Below, one piece after another: positions 6,780-9,391 of a stretch of DNA of 9,391 nt. The notes under the pieces are model-generated. The model saw only the letters and a program-made list of their open reading frames with translations, made no database searches and was not told the origin of the DNA. Location of the stretch: positions 1 to 9,391 of the forward strand of contig CAZTMX010000108.1 of the NCBI GenBank assembly GCA_964614855.1, in the 5' to 3' direction. The first letter of the stretch is position 1. Every line of letters begins with the position of its first letter. Source of the DNA: CAWJHE01 sp964614855. Lineage in GTDB: Bacteria > Chloroflexota > Anaerolineae > Anaerolineales > UBA4823. The translations under genes were made by a program, and so were the position numbers.

Positions 6780-7730
6780 TTACGGAACAATCCAGGTACC
6801 GGTTTCGCCGTTCATGGCGCGACCGATATTTTCGGGATTTGTAATGATGGAAGCCTTTCCACCGTTCTCAACGAAATTGATGGCTGCCTGGATCTTGGGG
6901 GCCATGCTGCCCTTGGCGAAGTGAATACCTTCCGCCAGGTAAGCTTTTGCTTCTGCTACAGTGATTTTATCCAGCCACTGCTGATTGGGTTTGCCCCAGT
7001 TGATGGCTGCTTTTTCGACTGCAGTGCTGACGATAAATCGTTCTGCGCCAAGCCGGGTAGCCAGCAGGGATGAAGCAAAGTCTTTATCGATCACTGCGGC
7101 GATGCCTTTCAAGTTGCCTTTTTCGTCCGAAACAACCGGGATGCCGCCGCCGCCCACGGTAATCACACACATGCCTGCTTTAACCAGGGCCTTGACTGCC
7201 GGTTCTTCCACCACACGCATGGGCAAGGGAGATGGAACCACACGACGCCAACCGCGACCGGCGTCATCCACAACCGACCAGCCTTCTTTTGCTTTCTTTT
7301 CCAGAGCCTGGGCTTCTTCCATAAAGCTGCCGATCGGTTTGCTGGGATTTTTGAACGCGGGGTCATTGACATCGACCTCAGTTTGGGTAATTACAGTGCA
7401 GACTTCCTTGTCAATCCCACGTTTCAAGAATTCATTGTGCAGCCCTTGCTGCAGCATGTAACCAGTTGCGCCCTGGGTATCTGCACCGCAGACATCCAAC
7501 GGGATTTCATGCATCCCTTCCACACGGGCTGCGATTTCTGAACGGCGCAGCATAAAACCAACCTGCGGGCCGTTGCCGTGGCCAATCGCCACTGTCCAGC
7601 CCTGCTCGATCATATCAGCGATATGTTTGCAGGTTTCATTTACTGCATTGATCAGATCCGGAATGGCCTCGCGTCCCTTGTTTGCCAGCGAGTTGCCACC
7701 AATTGCGATAACAGCGACCTTACTTGACAT
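6780..7730 (-). CDS. arcC: Carbamate kinase
   Basis: A complete 316-residue amino acid kinase of normal length. Carbamate kinase transfers phosphate from carbamoyl phosphate to ADP, giving ATP, ammonia and CO2. Motifs in order are AIGGNSL (9-15), GHGNGPQVG (50-58), CGADTQGATG (81-90), PSPLP (166-170), VGGGGIPVV (192-200), IDKDFAS (214-220) and FAKGSMAPK (271-279), all characteristic of ArcC. The ATG at 7730 was chosen because GGAGG lies eight bases upstream; the in-frame ATG at 7745 would place that site inside the coding region. There is no arginine deiminase in the window, so the carbamoyl phosphate most likely comes from one of the two carbamoyltransferases acting on a ureide. It is the energy-yielding step of the cluster. 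A hairpin lies between this gene and the upstream carbamoyltransferase gene. Confidence 0.96.
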   Translation of the reverse strand: MSSKVAVIAIGGNSLANKGREAIPDLINAVNETCKHIADMIEQGWTVAIGHGNGPQVGFMLRRSEIAARVEGMHEIPLDVCGADTQGATGYMLQQGLHNEFLKRGIDKEVCTVITQTEVDVNDPAFKNPSKPIGSFMEEAQALEKKAKEGWSVVDDAGRGWRRVVPSPLPMRVVEEPAVKALVKAGMCVITVGGGGIPVVSDEKGNLKGIAAVIDKDFASSLLATRLGAERFIVSTAVEKAAINWGKPNQQWLDKITVAEAKAYLAEGIHFAKGSMAPKIQAAINFVENGGKASIITNPENIGRAMNGETGTWIVP

Positions 7731-7738
7731 GCGAAAAT

Positions 7739-7743
7739 CCTCC
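7739..7743 (-). promoter_or_regulatory. Ribosome binding site that decides the arcC start
   Basis: GGAGG on the minus strand, eight bases before the ATG at 7730. It overlaps the start of the alternative longer frame beginning at 7745, so the shorter protein starting MSSKVAVIAIGG is favoured. Confidence 0.65.
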
Positions 7744-7782
7744 ATTTAGCGAACGAATTAGTATAAATATTAAATCCAATAT

Positions 7783-7812
7783 AAGAGGCTACCCCATATT
7801 GAGTAGCCTCTT
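7783..7812. terminator. Inverted repeat (attenuator or terminator-like hairpin) upstream of arcC
   Basis: A perfect 10-bp inverted repeat (7783-7792 with 7803-7812, aagaggctac and its complement) with a 10-base loop, in the 96-base space between the ATCase-like stop and the arcC start. On the minus strand the stem is preceded by an A-run and followed by TATATTGG, a weak T-tract; on the plus strand it is followed by TTG. It could cause partial termination or protect the upstream mRNA end. The AT-rich segment after it could hold a secondary promoter, but I see no convincing boxes. Confidence 0.45.
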
Positions 7813-7826
7813 TTGTCAACATCAGT

Positions 7827-8825
7827 TTACGCACCTAATACAGCAGCCACCAGCGCCATACGGACGGCAACGCTGTAAGCGATCGCCTCGAAGTAAAGCT
7901 GGTGCTGGGTGGTGTCAATGCGCAAGTCCATCTCACCCGCGCGACGCGGCAGGGTATGGGTGATGTAGATCGTGCGGTTCTCATCCTTGGCTACTTTCGC
8001 CAGGGTCTCATAACGCACGAAATAGTAATCCATCACCTTCTTGAACGCTTCGGCCTCGGGTCCTTTGGGGGCGCTGCAGCCGGGAAGATAGATCATATCC
8101 TGTCCCGCAACCAGCTCATTGAAGCTGTCCTGGTCCAGATCAAATTCTTCTGCAACCTTGATACCCCGTGCTTCAATTTTCTTCATCACCTCTTCAGGGG
8201 TGCGCTTGGCTTTCGGGCTGGCCAGGGTAACCTTGGCGCCCAAACGAGCCAGGCCTTGCGCCATGGAGTGACCCGTGCGAGCTTCGATCAGGTCTGCACT
8301 TGCCACACACACCTTTAAGCCTTCGACCTTGCCGAAAGTGCGGTACAGCGTGTACAGATCCAGCATAGCCTGGGTCGGGTGCTCCCAGTGTCCCCAACCG
8401 CCGTTAATGATGGGGCTGTCTGAATAAGGAGCGGCTTCGCGCGCATCCACATCATTGGGATGGCGCATAACGATCACATTGGCATATTTGGAGACAACTT
8501 TCAGCATATCCGAAAGGCTTTCTTCCTTAGCTGCCGAAGAAGTGACCATCGGGTTTGCTTCGCTGATGACAGCGCCGCCCAGGCGGTGCATTGCGGTCTC
8601 GAAGCTCATACGAGTACGGGTGCTGGGTTGGAAGAACAAGGTGGACATGACATTGCCAGTGGCCAAGGGAACCATGGAGCGGTTGAAAGGTTCCAATGCC
8701 AGAGCCAGGTCAAACACCTGATAAATTTGGGCGTCGGTGAAATCATTAACCGAGGTAAAACTCTTTCCCTCAAAATTGATCTCTCGGATCATCGATCGAA
8801 GTGTCTTAATTTTTGCTTCTGCCAT
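7827..8825 (-). CDS. Aspartate-carbamoyltransferase-like protein lacking the aspartate-binding Arg; candidate ureide carbamoyltransferase
   Basis: A complete 332-residue carbamoyltransferase. Carbamoyl-phosphate residues are kept: STRTR (68-72), Ser96 and Lys100 (equivalent to Ser80 and Lys84 of E. coli PyrB, donated by a neighbouring subunit), RHP (121-123), HPTQ (149-152), Arg183 (equivalent to Arg167) and HTLPR (290-294). The segment that supplies Arg229 and Gln231 for aspartate in PyrB (YMTRVQ) is YLPGCSAP (246-253) here, without Arg or Gln. The acceptor is therefore probably not aspartate. PyrI, dihydroorotase PyrC and other pyrimidine genes are absent. It precedes carbamate kinase, suggesting catabolic use to generate carbamoyl phosphate from a ureide such as oxalurate. 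The ATG at 8825 has AGAGGAG seven bases upstream. It is the first complete gene after a 187-base spacer with a possible promoter. The family is certain; the substrate is unknown. Confidence 0.85.
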   Translation of the reverse strand: MAEAKIKTLRSMIREINFEGKSFTSVNDFTDAQIYQVFDLALALEPFNRSMVPLATGNVMSTLFFQPSTRTRMSFETAMHRLGGAVISEANPMVTSSAAKEESLSDMLKVVSKYANVIVMRHPNDVDAREAAPYSDSPIINGGWGHWEHPTQAMLDLYTLYRTFGKVEGLKVCVASADLIEARTGHSMAQGLARLGAKVTLASPKAKRTPEEVMKKIEARGIKVAEEFDLDQDSFNELVAGQDMIYLPGCSAPKGPEAEAFKKVMDYYFVRYETLAKVAKDENRTIYITHTLPRRAGEMDLRIDTTQHQLYFEAIAYSVAVRMALVAAVLGA

Positions 8826-8876
8826 TTCTAACTCCTCTTATAAAAAATATGAATGTTCGAAATTTCCGGGTTGGTT

Positions 8877-8897
8877 ACAGCAATACCTTGCTGCTGT
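8877..8897. promoter_or_regulatory. Interrupted palindrome in the cluster leader (possible operator)
   Basis: ACAGCA and TGCTGT half-sites separated by nine bases, in the spacer between livF and the first carbamoyltransferase gene and downstream of the proposed promoter. The arrangement could be a repressor binding site or a weak 6-bp RNA hairpin. No T-tract follows, so it is not a terminator. A six-base half-site repeat can occur by chance. Confidence 0.2.
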
Positions 8898-8923
8898 GCA
8901 TTTCAAAATAACACTTAATCACA

Positions 8924-8951
8924 TCTATATTTTTAGCATAAACTTATTCAA
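8924..8951 (-). promoter_or_regulatory. Possible promoter of the ureide gene cluster
   Basis: On the minus strand, TTGAAT (8946-8951) and TATAGA (8924-8929) are separated by 16 bases in the AT-rich part of the livF spacer. They match sigma-70 -35 and -10 boxes at four of six positions each. A transcript from here would have a leader of roughly 90 bases before the ATG at 8825. Transcription by read-through from the transporter genes is equally possible. Confidence 0.3.
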
Positions 8952-9012
8952 AATCAGTTAAGAAGGTACAAAGAATTCGTAAGGATTTCTACTTGTCTAG
9001 ACTGCAGACAGG

Positions 9013-9391
9013 TTAAAGCCCCAGGTAAGCCTTGCGCACATGGGTATTTTCAAGCATTTCTGCGCCGGTGCCACTTAATACAACTTCGCCATTCTCAATC
9101 ACAAATGCACGATCAGAAATCTGGCAAGAATGCTGCACATTTTGTTCTACCAAGAGGACCGTGATACCCATTTCCTTGTTGATTTTTACCACCAGGTCAA
9201 AAATCTGCTTGACCAGCTTCGGCGAAAGACCCAGGGAAGGCTCATCGAACATCATCAACCTGGGAGCAGACATCAGGGCTCTTCCAACGGCAACCATTTG
9301 CTGCTCACCGCCAGACATGGTACCAGCTGCCTGTTTTTCTCTTTCCTTCAGCCTTGGAAATAGCTCGAAAACGGTCTGCATACTTTTGGCG
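9013..9391 (-). CDS. livF: Branched-chain amino acid-type ABC transporter ATP-binding protein LivF, C-terminal part
   Basis: The last 125 residues of an ABC ATPase; the N-terminus with Walker A lies beyond the right edge. Visible are the signature motif SGGEQQM, Walker B with the catalytic Glu (LMMFDEPS), the D-loop region (SLGLSP) and the switch region LLVEQN, where LivF proteins have Gln-Asn in place of His. The end, LSGTGAEMLENTHVRKAYLGL, is typical of LivF and unlike the urea-transporter ATPase UrtE. LivF energises a LivKHMGF uptake system at the membrane. Its position just upstream of the ureide genes, on the same strand, suggests that this transporter may import allantoin or another ureide rather than leucine; that is inference. 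The stop at 9013 is followed by a 187-base spacer without a convincing terminator. Confidence 0.9.
   Translation of the reverse strand, partial: AKSMQTVFELFPRLKEREKQAAGTMSGGEQQMVAVGRALMSAPRLMMFDEPSLGLSPKLVKQIFDLVVKINKEMGITVLLVEQNVQHSCQISDRAFVIENGEVVLSGTGAEMLENTHVRKAYLGL

Noticed and set aside
6780..8825. An arginine deiminase (ArcABC) pathway, from the carbamoyltransferase and carbamate kinase pair
   Set aside because: There is no arginine deiminase, and the carbamoyltransferase next to arcC is ATCase-like, not an ornithine enzyme. The allantoin genes explain the pairing better.
8990..9012. Short inverted repeat after the livF stop as a terminator
   Set aside because: Only about five base pairs are perfect, a mismatch interrupts it on the coding strand and there is no T-tract.

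Overview
The window is a run of ten closely spaced genes, all on the minus strand, from a bacterium of moderate GC content. Most have clear AGGAG-type ribosome binding sites. There are no RNA genes, mobile elements, CRISPR arrays or plus-strand genes that I can support, and no gene-free stretch longer than about 190 bases. A 10-N block (5603-5612) marks a scaffold join, so this is a draft or metagenomic assembly. The family mix would suit an anaerobic or facultative heterotroph; a Chloroflexota (Anaerolineae-like) origin is only an impression.

In transcription order (right to left) the genes are: the end of livF (branched-chain amino acid-type ABC transporter ATPase, 9013-9391); an aspartate-carbamoyltransferase-like protein (7827-8825); carbamate kinase (6780-7730); allantoinase (5438-6737, interrupted by the gap); an M20 metallohydrolase (4156-5379); a bicupin (S)-ureidoglycine aminohydrolase (3359-4153); a ketol-acid reductoisomerase-like oxidoreductase (2288-3283); a thioredoxin-fold protein without its active-site cysteines (1764-2273); a second carbamoyltransferase of the acetylornithine-carbamoyltransferase type (650-1702); and the start of a FixC-type flavoprotein (1-565).

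The cluster reads as an allantoin degradation and energy-conserving pathway. Allantoinase opens allantoin to allantoate. The M20 enzyme is the candidate for allantoate to ureidoglycine. The bicupin gives ureidoglycolate. The reductoisomerase-like enzyme is a candidate for oxidising ureidoglycolate to oxalurate. A carbamoyltransferase could phosphorolyse oxalurate to oxamate and carbamoyl phosphate, and carbamate kinase would make ATP from the latter. From allB to the second carbamoyltransferase, gene order follows reaction order, apart from the thioredoxin-like gene. Allantoinase, the aminohydrolase and carbamate kinase are well supported by conserved catalytic residues; the other assignments are inference from family and context.

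The most unusual points are: a KARI-fold protein that keeps the first metal pair and the catalytic His but has Lys and Ser where the second pair of metal/substrate Glu residues should be; two divergent carbamoyltransferases without a classical AllD or FdrA-type partner in the window; an ATCase-like protein lacking the aspartate-binding Arg; and a thioredoxin-like protein in which the WCGDC site has become WSGDV.
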